Origin: DATCJA01 sp963814955
GTDB lineage: Bacteria; Acidobacteriota; Vicinamibacteria; Vicinamibacterales; UBA2999
Length of the DNA stretch: 64,000 nucleotides
Assembly: GCA_963814955.1 (NCBI GenBank)
Contig: CAWFEX010000001.1
Span: 248,001 to 312,000, forward strand
Direction of reading: 5' to 3'
Shown piece after piece: positions 33,399-43,057 of the stretch. The notes beneath the pieces were generated by a model. The model had not been told where the DNA came from and did no database searches. It saw only the letters and a program-made list of their open reading frames with translations. Positions within the stretch are counted from its first letter, which is position 1. Every line of letters starts with the position of its first letter. A program made the translations under genes and the position numbers.

Positions 33399-34727
33399 AT
33401 GGCGGACACGCAAACCGTGCAACCCTCCTCGTCCCTGGTCATGAATGACGCGGACAGGCGCCGGCACCTGGTGCGCGCCGTGGCTGCGTCCGCCGTCGGT
33501 ACCACGGTTGAGTGGTACGACTTCTTCCTTTACGGCGTCGCGGCCGCGACGGTGTTTCCGCAGAAATTCTTTCCTGGATCTGACCCGTTCATCGGCACGC
33601 TGCTCTCGTTCTCGACGTTCTTCGTCGGCTTCGTCGCCCGCCCGCTCGGCGCCGCGTTGTTCGGCCACTTCGGCGACCGCGTCGGCCGCAAGGCGCTGCT
33701 CATCATCACGATGATGATGATGGGCATTGCGACTGTCGGCATCGGCCTCATTCCCTCGTACGAAGTCATTGGAATCTGGGGGGCGGTGCTGCTGACGATT
33801 GGCCGCGTGTTCCAGGGGCTGAGCGTCGGCGGCGAATGGAGCGGATCGGTGCTGATGGCCGGCGAGTGGGCGGACCCGAAACGGCGGGGCTTCACGACCA
33901 GCTTTGCCCAGTTCGGTGCCCCGGCCGGCATGGTGCTCGCCAACGGTGCATTGGCCCTTGTGACGATCCTCACCACCGACGAGCAATTTCTGGACTGGGC
34001 CTGGCGTATTCCGTTTCTGGCGAGCATCGTGCTCGTCTTCGTCGGGATGTACATCCGCATCGGCGTGCTCGAGACGCCGGTGTTCACCGAGCTCAAGGCG
34101 CGGGGCGCCGTGTCCAAGGCGCCGCTGCTCGAGGTGATCAAGCGGAACTGGCGGGAGATTGGGCTGACCGCGCTTCTGCGCACGGGCCAGCAGGTCGAGT
34201 TCTACATCTTCACGACGTACATCATCACCTACGCCACGCAGCAGCTCGGGTTCAGCCGCACCGTCATTCTCAGCTTCGTGATGCTGATGGCGCTGCTCTC
34301 CACGATCGTGACGCCATTTTTCGGCCACCTGTCGGACATATACGGACGCAAGCGCATCGTTGCGATCGGCTGCGTCGTGATGGCGGTGTATCCGTTCATC
34401 TACTTCGGTATGCTCGACACCCGGTCGACCACGCTGGTGTTTCTCGCCGTGTTCTTTGCATTGCCTCTGCACGATTTGCAGTACGCCCCGCAGGCGGCGT
34501 TCATCTCCGAGAGCTTTCCCGGGTCGCTGCGCTACAGCGGGTCTTCTCTCGGCTATCAGCTTGCGTCGATCACCGCAGGCGGGCCGGCGCCGATCATCGC
34601 CGTGCTGCTCCTCCAGCAGTTCGGCACGTCGACGGCGATCGCCGTTTACATGTCCATTTGCGCGCTGATCAGCCTGGCATGCGTGTTCGCGCTGCGGGAC
34701 CGCGCGGGGGCGCTGGATCAGCAGTGA
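33399..34727 (+). CDS. MHS-family MFS transporter
   Basis: 442 residues; ATG 33399 (a Met at 33441 is an alternative). Twelve membrane spans with the MHS/ProP-type signature: GTTVEWYDFFLYGVAAATVF, FFVGFVARPLGAALFGHFGDR (loop 2-3 motif GHFGDRVGRK), VLLTIGRVFQGLSVGGEWSG and the second-half copy GHLSDIYGRKR. Relatives import shikimate, alpha-ketoglutarate, citrate or tricarballylate with protons; TcuC belongs here. Divergent pairing with the broken tcuB-like gene makes a tricarboxylate substrate attractive, but unproven. Confidence 0.88.
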   Translation: MADTQTVQPSSSLVMNDADRRRHLVRAVAASAVGTTVEWYDFFLYGVAAATVFPQKFFPGSDPFIGTLLSFSTFFVGFVARPLGAALFGHFGDRVGRKALLIITMMMMGIATVGIGLIPSYEVIGIWGAVLLTIGRVFQGLSVGGEWSGSVLMAGEWADPKRRGFTTSFAQFGAPAGMVLANGALALVTILTTDEQFLDWAWRIPFLASIVLVFVGMYIRIGVLETPVFTELKARGAVSKAPLLEVIKRNWREIGLTALLRTGQQVEFYIFTTYIITYATQQLGFSRTVILSFVMLMALLSTIVTPFFGHLSDIYGRKRIVAIGCVVMAVYPFIYFGMLDTRSTTLVFLAVFFALPLHDLQYAPQAAFISESFPGSLRYSGSSLGYQLASITAGGPAPIIAVLLLQQFGTSTAIAVYMSICALISLACVFALRDRAGALDQQ

Positions 34728-34736
34728 ACCCGCAAT

Positions 34737-34817
34737 GCGCGCAGGCTGAAGCCTGCGCGCTACGGCCACGGTGACGGTTTACCCAATCGCCTGTAGAGCG
34801 CACGCTTCAGCGTGCGC
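34737..34817. repeat. two TAG hairpins between convergent genes
   Basis: 34737-34763 (minus sense): GTAG then GCGCGCAGGC-TTCA-GCCTGCGCGC. 34793-34817 (plus sense): GTAGA then GCGCACGC-TTCA-GCGTGCGC. The second overlaps the last codons and stop of the minus-strand synthase/TPR gene. They lie between two convergent 3' ends and could end transcription, although no T-run follows. Confidence 0.8.
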
Positions 34818-37766
34818 GATCACTGCCTTGTGGCCTCTTTTGAACCGCCATCGCCAGATTTCGGCGCGCATCCTCGAACGACGGCTGAATCGCGAGCGCG
34901 CGCTCGAACTCGGTGATGGCTTCGTCCAATCTGCCAAGCGACGCGAGCGCGACACCGAGGTTGTTGTGCGCCTGGACGGACTCCGGTTCCAGTTGCAGTA
35001 CGGCGCGAAGCTGCTCGACAGCGTCGGCGTACCGGCCCGATTCGAGCAGCGCGGTCGCCTGTGCATAACGGGCACTCACAGCTTCTACGGCGGCCGGTTC
35101 GGATGCCCCGGCGAGCAGGCTCTGCAGCTGCGCCGATTCGGGCACGATCGCGCCCAGATACCCGCTGCCGGCAATCGTTCGACCCTTCGCCATCGTGCGC
35201 GCGCCTCCAACTTGCGGAGACCGATAGGCGAGCTCGGTCAGCGCGAGATACGTGTCGAGCCCTTCGACGAGAGCCGAAGTCTTCCCATTGCTGAAGCACC
35301 CTGGACACCATGATCCGACTTCCTTGACGGCGACAATGGACGGGGCGATTCCGCCTTCGCCGAAGTCGAGCAGGGATCTCTTGCCGTATTCCTGTAGGGG
35401 GCGATCATCTGTGACCGGAATCGAGTCCCGGGTCGCGGCGGCAAGGGTATCCGCAGAGGCAACGAACGTCCCCACAATCTCCCGTAGCGTGCCCAGGTCG
35501 AGACGCGTGAGATCCTCGTGGACGGCTGGAGCGTTTGACAGCGCCGTCGCGACGGTGTTCGGGTCGATCTCATTTCGGACGTCACGGGCGCCGATGAGCA
35601 GAAGATTGGTGCTGGCGCCGGAAAGAAGCACCGCATTCGGGAACACGTCGATGAAGGCACGGATCATCGACAGGACCATCGCGTTCGAGACGCCGAATAC
35701 GGGCAGCCATTGACTGACATACCCGCGCGGCGTCAAGCGTGAGCGGGCGCTGGCGTAAAACTCGCGCGAATAGAGCGCTGCCACGCCGGCATGCACGATC
35801 GGAGGAGGCTCCAACGTAATGAGGTCATAGGACTCCGGGGCCTCCATCCGCAGGTGATGGCGACCGTCGTTGATGTATACGGTCACGCGCGGATCGTGCA
35901 GCACGTCGTGGTTGAAGTCATTGAAGTAGTTGGAGTGCTGCAGGATGTGCTTCGACAGGTCCACGATGTCGACGCGCTGCACCGACGGATGAAGCGTTGC
36001 GGCATGCGCCGTGTTGCCGACGCCATAGCAGAGCACCAGCACCCGCCTGGGGCTGTCGAGCGACAACAGCGGGATGTGTGCCATTGCCCGCATGTAGCGC
36101 TGCGAGAACAGCTCCGTTGACGACATCGGATGTCCGTTGGTCACCAGCACGCGGCCGCCGTCGGGTCCGTCGGTGATCGCGACGACCTCGGTCAGGCCTT
36201 CGCTCATCGCGTACACCTTCGAGACGGGAAACAGGAGCGCCTGCGAGATCAGGTAGGAAGACGGCAGCAGGAGCCATCGGCCCAGCACCGCGCCCGCCAG
36301 CGTCAGGGCAGTCGCAAATGCCCAGCCGCGGTGGCGGCTCTCAACTCGAGAAGGCGCCATGGCGCGCCGGGGACGCGCGCCGGCCGGACGCCGGGTGGCT
36401 TCCCGATGCTGATCAAAGCCACCCGGAACGTCGGCACGTGCGACGAAATAGAGCGGCACGATCGCGAAGGCCGCAATGGTGGCGAGCACCGTCGTGCTGG
36501 CCTGAATCCCGATGACCGGCAGCAACAGAAAGCCGGCCGCCAGCGAGCCGCCTACGGCACCTGCAGTGTTGGCCAGGTAAAGGACCCCTGCTCGACGCCC
36601 GACTCGCGATTCCAGTCGCTGAACGTGCGCGTTGGCGAGAGGGAAGCTGAAACCCATCAAGAGCGACGGAATGCCTGCGACGATCAGGATTGGCCTGGCG
36701 TTGAACCAGAGCTCGGCCCATCCGCGCGCCCAGCCGTCGAGCGCAGTCTGGCCCAGTGCGGCGTCGCGGATCTGTCGGGCGTCGATCGACATGAGCCCCA
36801 GCAGCGTCGATGCGACGAACAATCCCTGCACGAGCATCCAGACCACAGCCGGCTGCTCCAATCGGCGACACAGCCATCCGCTCGCAAGCGAGCCCGCACC
36901 GATTCCGGCCAGGACGATCGCCAGCAGCAGGGAGAAGACCGCACGGTATTCGCCCAGCAGCATGCTGAAATGCCGGAACCACACGATTTCCATCCCCATC
37001 GCCGCGAAGCCGGAGAGCGCGATGGCGAGGCTGATCCATCCGATGGCGGGGGCCGGCTGCCCGCTGCGGTCCGGCTGAAGCCGGACACTGACGTACGACG
37101 ATGTCTTGCGTGAGGGTCCGGCTTCAGCCGGACCCGACGTCCGAGATAGAACGCTCCAACCGCGGCCACGACGTTGAACGCGAACGCGACGATCTGCGTC
37201 CGCCGCAGGCCGAAGGCCGGCACGAGCGCGAAATCTGTCAGGAAACAGCCGACCGCCGCCCCCGCCGTGTTGGCTCCATACAACAGAGCGATCCGCCATC
37301 CGCCGGCATCGAGCTCGCTGCGAACGAGATGTCGAATCAGCAGCGTGAGCGTTCCGCCCATCAACACCGTGATCGGCGTAAGCAGGCCGGCCGCAAGCAC
37401 GACACGCGCGATGTGTGATGAGGTGGACAGTCCGTACCAGCCCTCGGGGCCGCGGGAATAAGACGACACGAATACCGACACGTCCCCAAGTCGCGGCAGA
37501 AGGGTGGACAGGCCCAGGGCAAGAACGCCGATGGCCAGCTCGAAGCCGCCAAAGACGCGCAGCAGTGAATCGGGTCGAGCCGTGTAGCGACGATCGGCCC
37601 ACGCTCCGACGGCGTAGCTGCCGACCCCGAGTCCGAGCATGAACACCGCAATGACCAGCGACGCCGAATGAATCGTGTTGCCAAAGACATTGCCGAACGC
37701 GCGTACCCACACGACCTGATAAACGAGGCCGCTGAAGCCCGAACAGAGGAACAGCAGGTAGACCAT
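34807..37766 (-). pseudogene. spermidine-synthase-like membrane protein with TPR tail, split by twin hairpins
   Basis: The 5' frame (from ATG 37766) encodes membrane helices typical of fused MFS/spermidine synthase proteins (MVYLLFLCSGFSGLVYQVVW ... GANTAGAAVGCFLTDFAL) and ends in the hairpin pair at 37068-37136. A +2 shift lets the next frame continue: SGFAAMGMEIVWFRHFSMLL, more helices, then the aminopropyltransferase-like methyltransferase domain (RVLVLCYGVGNTAHAATLHP, DIVDLSKHILQHS, YDLITLEPPP) and a C-terminal TPR pair (LNLEPESVQAHNNLGVAL-like, about the last 80 residues). The final residues SDRAR and the stop lie in another hairpin. Full length would be about 985 residues. Either two separate proteins or no protein is made. 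Confidence 0.75.
37068..37136. repeat. inverted pair of GTCCGGC hairpins interrupting a gene
   Basis: Copy one (37068-37098, minus sense) and copy two (37113-37136, 10-bp perfect stem GGGTCCGGCT facing AGCCGGACCC) flank a 14-bp spacer. The pair lies between the encoded LGRR and PAIGWISLAIALSG and changes the frame by +2. Confidence 0.85.
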
Positions 37767-37778
37767 TGGGGGTTCTTC

Positions 37779-37878
37779 AAGTAAAAAGTAAAAAGTGCAA
37801 AGTAGAAAGTAAGTTACAAGTACGCCGAAGCCACTTGCCCACTTACCTTCTACTTTGCACTTTCCACTTTGTACTTGC
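37779..37878. repeat. heptanucleotide array (AAGTNNN / NNNNACT)
   Basis: AAGTAAA twice, AAGTGCA, AAGTAGA, AAGTAAG (37779-37813), a 20-nt centre, then the complementary TTCTACT, TTGCACT, TTCCACT, TTGTACT units. It lies 12 bp upstream of the ATG of the minus-strand synthase gene. Strong similarity to 7190-7259. Confidence 0.85.
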
Positions 37879-37929
37879 TACGTGGAGAACCGGAGCGGAA
37901 GGGGGGTTCGTTGCCCCCCCTTTCTATCA

Positions 37930-38790
37930 CTACGAACAGCTGGTACCGGTTTTCTGTCCGCGTACCCAGCTGGCCAGCATCTGCCATTCCGGGTCGTTGC
38001 GGTTCTGCCAGCGTCGCACGCCGTTGTGGGCGTAAGACCCGCCGCCATCGGGATGAAGCGGCTTCAGCAGAAACCGGCTCTGCTCGGGATTACCGGGAAT
38101 GACCAGTCGATTGATGACTGCAAACGCGCGCTTCGCCTCCGCATCGTCCCACTCGGCGCGGCCGCCCGCAGGAAGGGGCGCGAAGCCGATCTGGCCGCCC
38201 CCATGGCAGTTGCTGCAGCGGATTTGTCCCTCGCGTGGGTTCTGAAACACCTTCTGCACACACGACCGGAAAAACGTGAAGTCGAGCTCCGGCTGCGGTG
38301 CCTGGGCGTAGCGGTCCGCCGGAAGACTGCGGATCCACTTGATCACCGTCTGGTACTCGGGATCCTCGCGCGATTTCCAGAACGTGCCCCCCGTGTGCTC
38401 CAACCCGCCTGCCGCCGGAGCCAGCGGCTTCCGCAGCAGCCGGCTGCTCTCCGGATTTTTCGTGTCGACCAGCTTCGTCAGCATGTCGAAGTTCATGCGC
38501 GACTGCTCCGGAGTCCACCCGGCGTCGTTGGCTGGAGTCTGAAGCGCAAAGCGGAGGCTGGTCTGCCACGTGTGGCACATCACGCACGACGCGAAGCCCG
38601 GGTCCGTGCCGCCGCGATCTTTCATGAACACCGGCTCGATGTTCTTGCGGAAGAAGTCGACCTCCGCGGTCCCCGGGAATGCACCACCCGCTTGCGGTGC
38701 CTGTGCCGGCAGCCCCGAGTCGGCGGACATCGAAGCCGCCAGGCAGAACGCGGCGGAGAAGATGGCGATGAGTGACTTTCCTTTTCTCAT
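37930..38790 (-). CDS. exported diheme cytochrome-like protein
   Basis: 286 residues; start complement at 38788-38790. Signal peptide SLIAIFSAAFCLAASMSA. Two c-type heme motifs: CVMCH (69-73) and CSNCH (192-196). Each is followed by a repeat ending in a similar phrase: NPESSRLLRKPLAPAAGG-EHTGG and NPEQSRFLLKPLHPDGGGSYAHNG, so the protein is an internal duplication. This resembles cytochrome modules of DUF1592/PSD1 proteins. It lies 3 bp from the YncE-like gene and is translated after it, suggesting they function together. Confidence 0.82.
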   Translation of the reverse strand: MRKGKSLIAIFSAAFCLAASMSADSGLPAQAPQAGGAFPGTAEVDFFRKNIEPVFMKDRGGTDPGFASCVMCHTWQTSLRFALQTPANDAGWTPEQSRMNFDMLTKLVDTKNPESSRLLRKPLAPAAGGLEHTGGTFWKSREDPEYQTVIKWIRSLPADRYAQAPQPELDFTFFRSCVQKVFQNPREGQIRCSNCHGGGQIGFAPLPAGGRAEWDDAEAKRAFAVINRLVIPGNPEQSRFLLKPLHPDGGGSYAHNGVRRWQNRNDPEWQMLASWVRGQKTGTSCS

Positions 38791-38793
38791 GGC

Positions 38794-39972
38794 TTACCGT
38801 CCGGCCCGAGTGGCCTCCTGCGTCGTGTTGCTCGCCGTGGGTGTCGGGCCGTTCACACGGCTCAGCGGAATGATCGCCGTGTGGTTGCGCGCCGGTCTGG
38901 CTCCGGTCTTGATCCTGTTGACGACGGCCCGCTTCTGCAGGTCCACGACAACGGTATGGTCCGAGCCGGAGATCGCGACGTACATGTACCGGCTGTCGGG
39001 CGTCGGCGTCATCCAGTTGGCAGTCGGGCCCACCTGCACCGCGCCGATGTATTTCAGATCCGGGAGCGTCCACCCGTAAATCCGGCTATCAAGACGGCTC
39101 GATGCCCACAGCGCCGATCGGTTCGGGAGCACCTCCACTCCGTGCATCGGGGCCCCCTGGACGCCGTCGGCATTCTGCTGCCACGGCTTCAGTGCGGGCG
39201 GATAGAGGATGTCGACCACCTTGTGCGTGGTCCAGTCAATCACCCACACGCCGTTGATGCCGGCGGCCTGCGCGAACATCCGCTTCGTCGAGCCGTCCGG
39301 ATTCGCCTCGAACGCCATCGGCCGCACTTCGTGGTTGTCGCGACCCTGTACGTTCGGCCCTTTGAGCTCCATACCCCACACCACCGTGTCGGTGGCGGCG
39401 TCGATCACCTGGATCGTCGGCTCGCCCGCCTCGGGATCGCCGGCAAGGCCAGCGACCACGAAGTTGTCGTCGGGGGTTACGTAACTGTTGTGCACGGGGT
39501 GGTGCACCTCGATGCTCTTGACCAGCTTGTGCGTCGGGATGTCGATGACGTCAACGAGCGACTTGCCATTGGCCCGGTTGCGGATCGCGGCGTAGATCTT
39601 CTTGTGCTTCTTGTTGACGACGATCTTGTTGGGCCGCTCTGACAGCTTGATCTGCTGCACCTGCTGCAGCGTTTTGCTGTCGAACACGTCGATGGTCTTT
39701 TCCTGCTCGTTCGAGCAGTAGTAATAAAGTCCTTCCGGGTGAACGGTCAGGTTGTGCGCGTGCGGACAGCCTTTGATGAGGCCGACCACCTGTTGCGTGG
39801 TCGGGTCGATGAGATGATGAACGTTTCCTGCATTGTTGCTCTGGAGGATCCGCACGGCGACTCCCTGATAGGAGTCGAGCCGGGCTACACCCTGTGCCGC
39901 CAGAGACGCCGCCAGAAGCACGACGCCGCAAAGGGCCGCAAGCGCTCTGGTAATCGATAAACTCGCCATCAT
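38794..39972 (-). CDS. exported YncE-like beta-propeller protein
   Basis: 392 residues (ATGATG at 39967-39972; ACGGAGG upstream). Signal peptide SITRALAALCGVVLLAASLA. Repeating blades with the YVTN/YncE pattern: VHHLIDPTTQQVVGLIKG, KTIDVFDSKTLQQVQQIKLS, KSLVDVIDIPTHKLVKSIEV, TIQVIDAATDTVVWGMEL, TVVVDLQKRAVVNRI. YncE-like propellers bind DNA or proteins or accompany redox partners; nitrite-reductase-type d1 residues are not evident. Upstream partner of the diheme gene (overlap-like 3-bp gap), so probably a periplasmic complex with it. Confidence 0.82.
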   Translation of the reverse strand: MMASLSITRALAALCGVVLLAASLAAQGVARLDSYQGVAVRILQSNNAGNVHHLIDPTTQQVVGLIKGCPHAHNLTVHPEGLYYYCSNEQEKTIDVFDSKTLQQVQQIKLSERPNKIVVNKKHKKIYAAIRNRANGKSLVDVIDIPTHKLVKSIEVHHPVHNSYVTPDDNFVVAGLAGDPEAGEPTIQVIDAATDTVVWGMELKGPNVQGRDNHEVRPMAFEANPDGSTKRMFAQAAGINGVWVIDWTTHKVVDILYPPALKPWQQNADGVQGAPMHGVEVLPNRSALWASSRLDSRIYGWTLPDLKYIGAVQVGPTANWMTPTPDSRYMYVAISGSDHTVVVDLQKRAVVNRIKTGARPARNHTAIIPLSRVNGPTPTASNTTQEATRAGR

Positions 39973-40126
39973 GGCCTCCGTTTTTCAAATGATCTCCCGC
40001 CCTGAATCTCAATAATCCCCAATATTCCGCAGAGGATAGCATGAGTTTTGGCGCTTTTCTCCGACCCCTTTTCCCTTGACATTCCACCCTGAGGGCGTAA
40101 TCTCGCCTGTCAGCTGGAGGTGTCAC

Positions 40127-41049
40127 GTGAGAGATCGATTCGTCACGGTCACGTTCGCTTCAGCAGCCATCCTTCTCATGGTCTCGTCGCTGGCGGCGCA
40201 GGCGCCGACGGCGACGGCCGGAAGCCATGGATCCCCCCCGCACAGCTGACGGTAAGCCCGACCTGCAGGGAATTGGGCCGCCACCGTCGGGGGGCAACCT
40301 TCGAAGAGGGCGGTGATCCCGAGTCTGCCATCATTCAGGGCGACGAGCCGCCGTCAGGAGAGCGACCCAACGTCATCGTGGACCCGACGCCCGATGGGAG
40401 GATTCCCTATCAGCCGTGGGCGGAAGAGAAGCGGAAGGAGCACCTGAGAAACCTCTTTGCCCCGACCGAGCCGGCGCACATTGAGCCCGAAGACCGCTGC
40501 CTGCTGAACGGGGTTCCGCGCAGCAATTTGCGTGGTCCAGATGAAGATTGTCCAGGGTCCCGGATACGTGCTGGTGCTGTACGAATGGATCCACGCGTAT
40601 CGCTTCATCCCCCTGGACGGGAGTCCGCATGTCGCCAAAAACGTCCAACTGTGGAACGGGGATTCGCGAGGCCGGTGGGAGGGCGACACGCTCGTTGTCG
40701 ACGTGACCAATTTCGCTGTCGACGCGAGGAATTACAACAAGCAGCCCTGGCTCGATAGCCATGGAAGCTTCTATAGCGACGCCTTGCACGTGGTCGAACG
40801 CTGGAGGCTCGCCGACGCCAACACGATCAGTTACGAAGCGACGATCACTGACCCCAAGGTGTTCACGAGACCGTGGACACTCGCGTTCACCATCGGCCGT
40901 AACAAGGACAAGAACTATGAGTTCTTCGAGATCAGCGTGTCACGAGGGGTCACAAAAACGAAAACGCGCTCGGGGCGGGACGAGCCGCCAAAGCCAAAGG
41001 CCAGACCGGCATCCATGAGCACACGAAGGGTTTCTACGGCGGGAAGTAG
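40127..41049 (+). pseudogene. member 1 of the exported RWEGDTLV family, multiply frameshifted
   Basis: GTG 40127 after GGAGGTGTC starts a signal peptide (VTFASAAILLMVSSLAAQAP) that runs into a stop at 40250. Other frames then carry ADGKPDLQGI, NVIVDPTPDGRIPYQPWAEE, GYVLVLYEWIHAYRFIPLDG, GRWEGDTLVVDVTNF, DPKVFTRPWTLAF and finally GIHEHTKGFYGGK before TAG 41047-41049. At least four indels are needed, some in C or G runs. The order matches intact relatives at 46110, 47074, 55847 and 56649. Function of the family unknown. Confidence 0.75.
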
Positions 41050-41113
41050 AACGGCGTAGCGGCGAGGACCACACCGGCGGCACAGAAAGGCCGTTGATCT
41101 AATGGAGGAAGCG

Positions 41114-42643
41114 ATGGCTGAAAGAACGACACGCCGACGGTTCCTTCAGTCCGCAGCTCTGGGTGGCACCGCACTGGGCGTTGGAAGCCTCGCATTCCTC
41201 AAGAGGTTGCCGCCGGTATCCGCCCAGGACGCGCGGGTCAGCCCGCCGCTGGTGACGCTCGACGCGGGGATCGACCCGCTGGTCCGCCTGATCGAGGAAA
41301 CACCGCAGTCGGATCTCTGGAACAGGTGGCCGACGCATTCGCCGTGGCACCAGCTATCAGCAGGTCGTCGCGGCCCTGTTCTCTTGCCGGCGTCCGCAAC
41401 GTGCAGCCGCGGCCCGGCGTCGGCTTCAAGTTCCACGCCGTGCTGGTCGTCAACTCGGCCCACCTGGCCAGCCTGGCGGCGCCCGAGGGGACCGCTGGCT
41501 GCCGATCTTCTGGGCGCTCGATTACTTCAAGACGTCGCAGGCGGCAGAACGACGCGCGAGAGCGGCTGGCGGATGGCGCCCGTCGACGAGCACGCCGTGC
41601 CCCCGCCCGCAAGGCGCCGCCGGCGTTCCTCGACGCCATGGAGAGCTGGGATGAAGCGGCCGCCGATGCGGCCGTCGCCGGCCTGGCGCGCATCGGCACG
41701 CGCCGAACGAGATCTACGAGCTGTTCTTCCGCCTCGGCGCGCGCGATTTCCGCTGACATCGGCCACAAGGCCATCTTCGTCGCCAACAGCTGGCGGACGC
41801 TCCAGTGCATCGGCTGGCAGCACGCCGAGCCGGTCCTGCGCTCGCTGGCCTACGCCCTGCTGCATCACGACGGCAAGAACACCCGCCGGCTCGCAGCGAT
41901 GACGAAGCCGACCGCCCCTGGCGCCGCAACAGGAGCTGGCGGCCAGGATGGGACCGAATGGGGAGGCGGAGCACTTGACGAGGGCGCCGACTCGCGACAT
42001 GCTCGAGTGCTCCGTCACGGATCCGAACGACGACGCGTGCGACAAGGTCGGTCGAGCTGCTCGAGCGAGGTATGTCGCCGCAGTCGATCTGGGATGCGGC
42101 TCTTCGTCGGTGCCGGGGAGCTCCTGATGCGGCAGCCGTGCATCGTCTGCGCTGCACGCGGTCGACACTGCCAACGCGCTGCGCTATCGGCTTCCAGGCC
42201 GCGAGCGACGAGGACACGAAGAGCGCCTGCTGCTGCAGGGCTGCGCGTTCGTGCCGCATGTTCCGGGCGAGGAGGACCGCGGCAAGGTCGCCGAACGTCA
42301 GCATCGATGACGTGAAACCGCTGACGATTCAGCGCCGATCAGGAGCGGTCGACGAAATCCTGCGCGACGTCAGCATCGATCGGATGAACGCGGCCCGGAA
42401 GGTTCGCCAGTATCTCGCTGACGGCGGCAACGTGCAGGACCTGATGAACGCCGCCCGGCGGCTGATGTTCCTGAAGGGGAAACTCGCACGACTACAAGTT
42501 CAGCCCGGCGGTGCTGGAGGATTACTTCAACGTCGCCCGGCGTGGCGCGGCCGTTCCTGGCGACCAGCGTGTTCAATCTCAGGGGCAGCGGCGACCGCGA
42601 CAATGCTCTGGTGGAGCGGACGCGCGCGGCGCTGAAAAGCTGA
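41114..42643 (+). pseudogene. exported protein of unknown function, multiply frameshifted
   Basis: ATG 41114 has GGAGG 5-9 nt upstream and starts a Tat-like signal (RTTRRRFLQSAALGGTALG). Sense then moves between frames: PLVRLIEETPQSDL, GVRNVQPRPGVGFKFHAVLV, RWLPIFWALDYFKTSQA-like, MESWDEAAADAAVAGLAR, DIGHKAIFVANSWRTLQCIG, and near the end VFNLRGSGDRDNALVE to TGA 42641-42643. The pieces look like one ~500-residue helical protein found in other acidobacterial genomes as a hypothetical; I know no function. So many breaks within 2.5 kb suggest a poor-quality contig stretch or advanced decay. Confidence 0.65.
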
Positions 42644-43057
42644 ATACGTCGATCCTGCGAACAACGGTCAGCCCTCACGCATTCGCGGGGGTGCAGCACT
42701 TTTCCCCTCGCTATACGCTATCGCCCCGTCCGTCCTCCCGTCACGCTATCCGCCTCCGACGCTATCCGCATCCGCTATCCGCATCCGATTGACACCCCTG
42801 CAACCCGGGCCTAGACTACCCGCCACTGAACCGCGACGTGTCCAATGACGGCGCGCAGGCTGAAGCCTGCGCGCTACAGGGTGCGTAAGGTGCGCGCAGC
42901 GAGCCAAAGATGCCGGTCGTATTGCAGCGGCGTAGCTGCCTGGTAAGTCATTGGTAATGACTCAGGCATGTGATCTGACGTTGCTGAAAACCGACTGAAC
43001 GTTTCGAACCCCGGTGACCTTCTCGCGTGAATCGCTCACGAAGTAAGGGAGGATTTC
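42644..43057. repeat. intergenic stretch with CGCTATCC repeats and a TAG hairpin
   Basis: No gene seen in 414 bp. 42708-42788 has repeated CGCTAT units, ending in two direct copies of CGCTATCCGCATC. 42851-42877 is a hairpin (minus sense GTAG, stem GCGCGCAGGC, loop TTCA) identical to 34737-34763. The rest is the upstream region of TonB receptor 2. Confidence 0.75.

Noticed and set aside
33370..34769. Upstream half of a 751-codon minus-strand frame
   Set aside because: It lies opposite the MHS transporter and lacks any domain; only its last part, inside the tcuB-like gene, is meaningful.
34737..34817. Simple rho-independent terminators
   Set aside because: Stems are strong but no T-run follows, and the same hairpins occur inside genes; termination may be a side effect.
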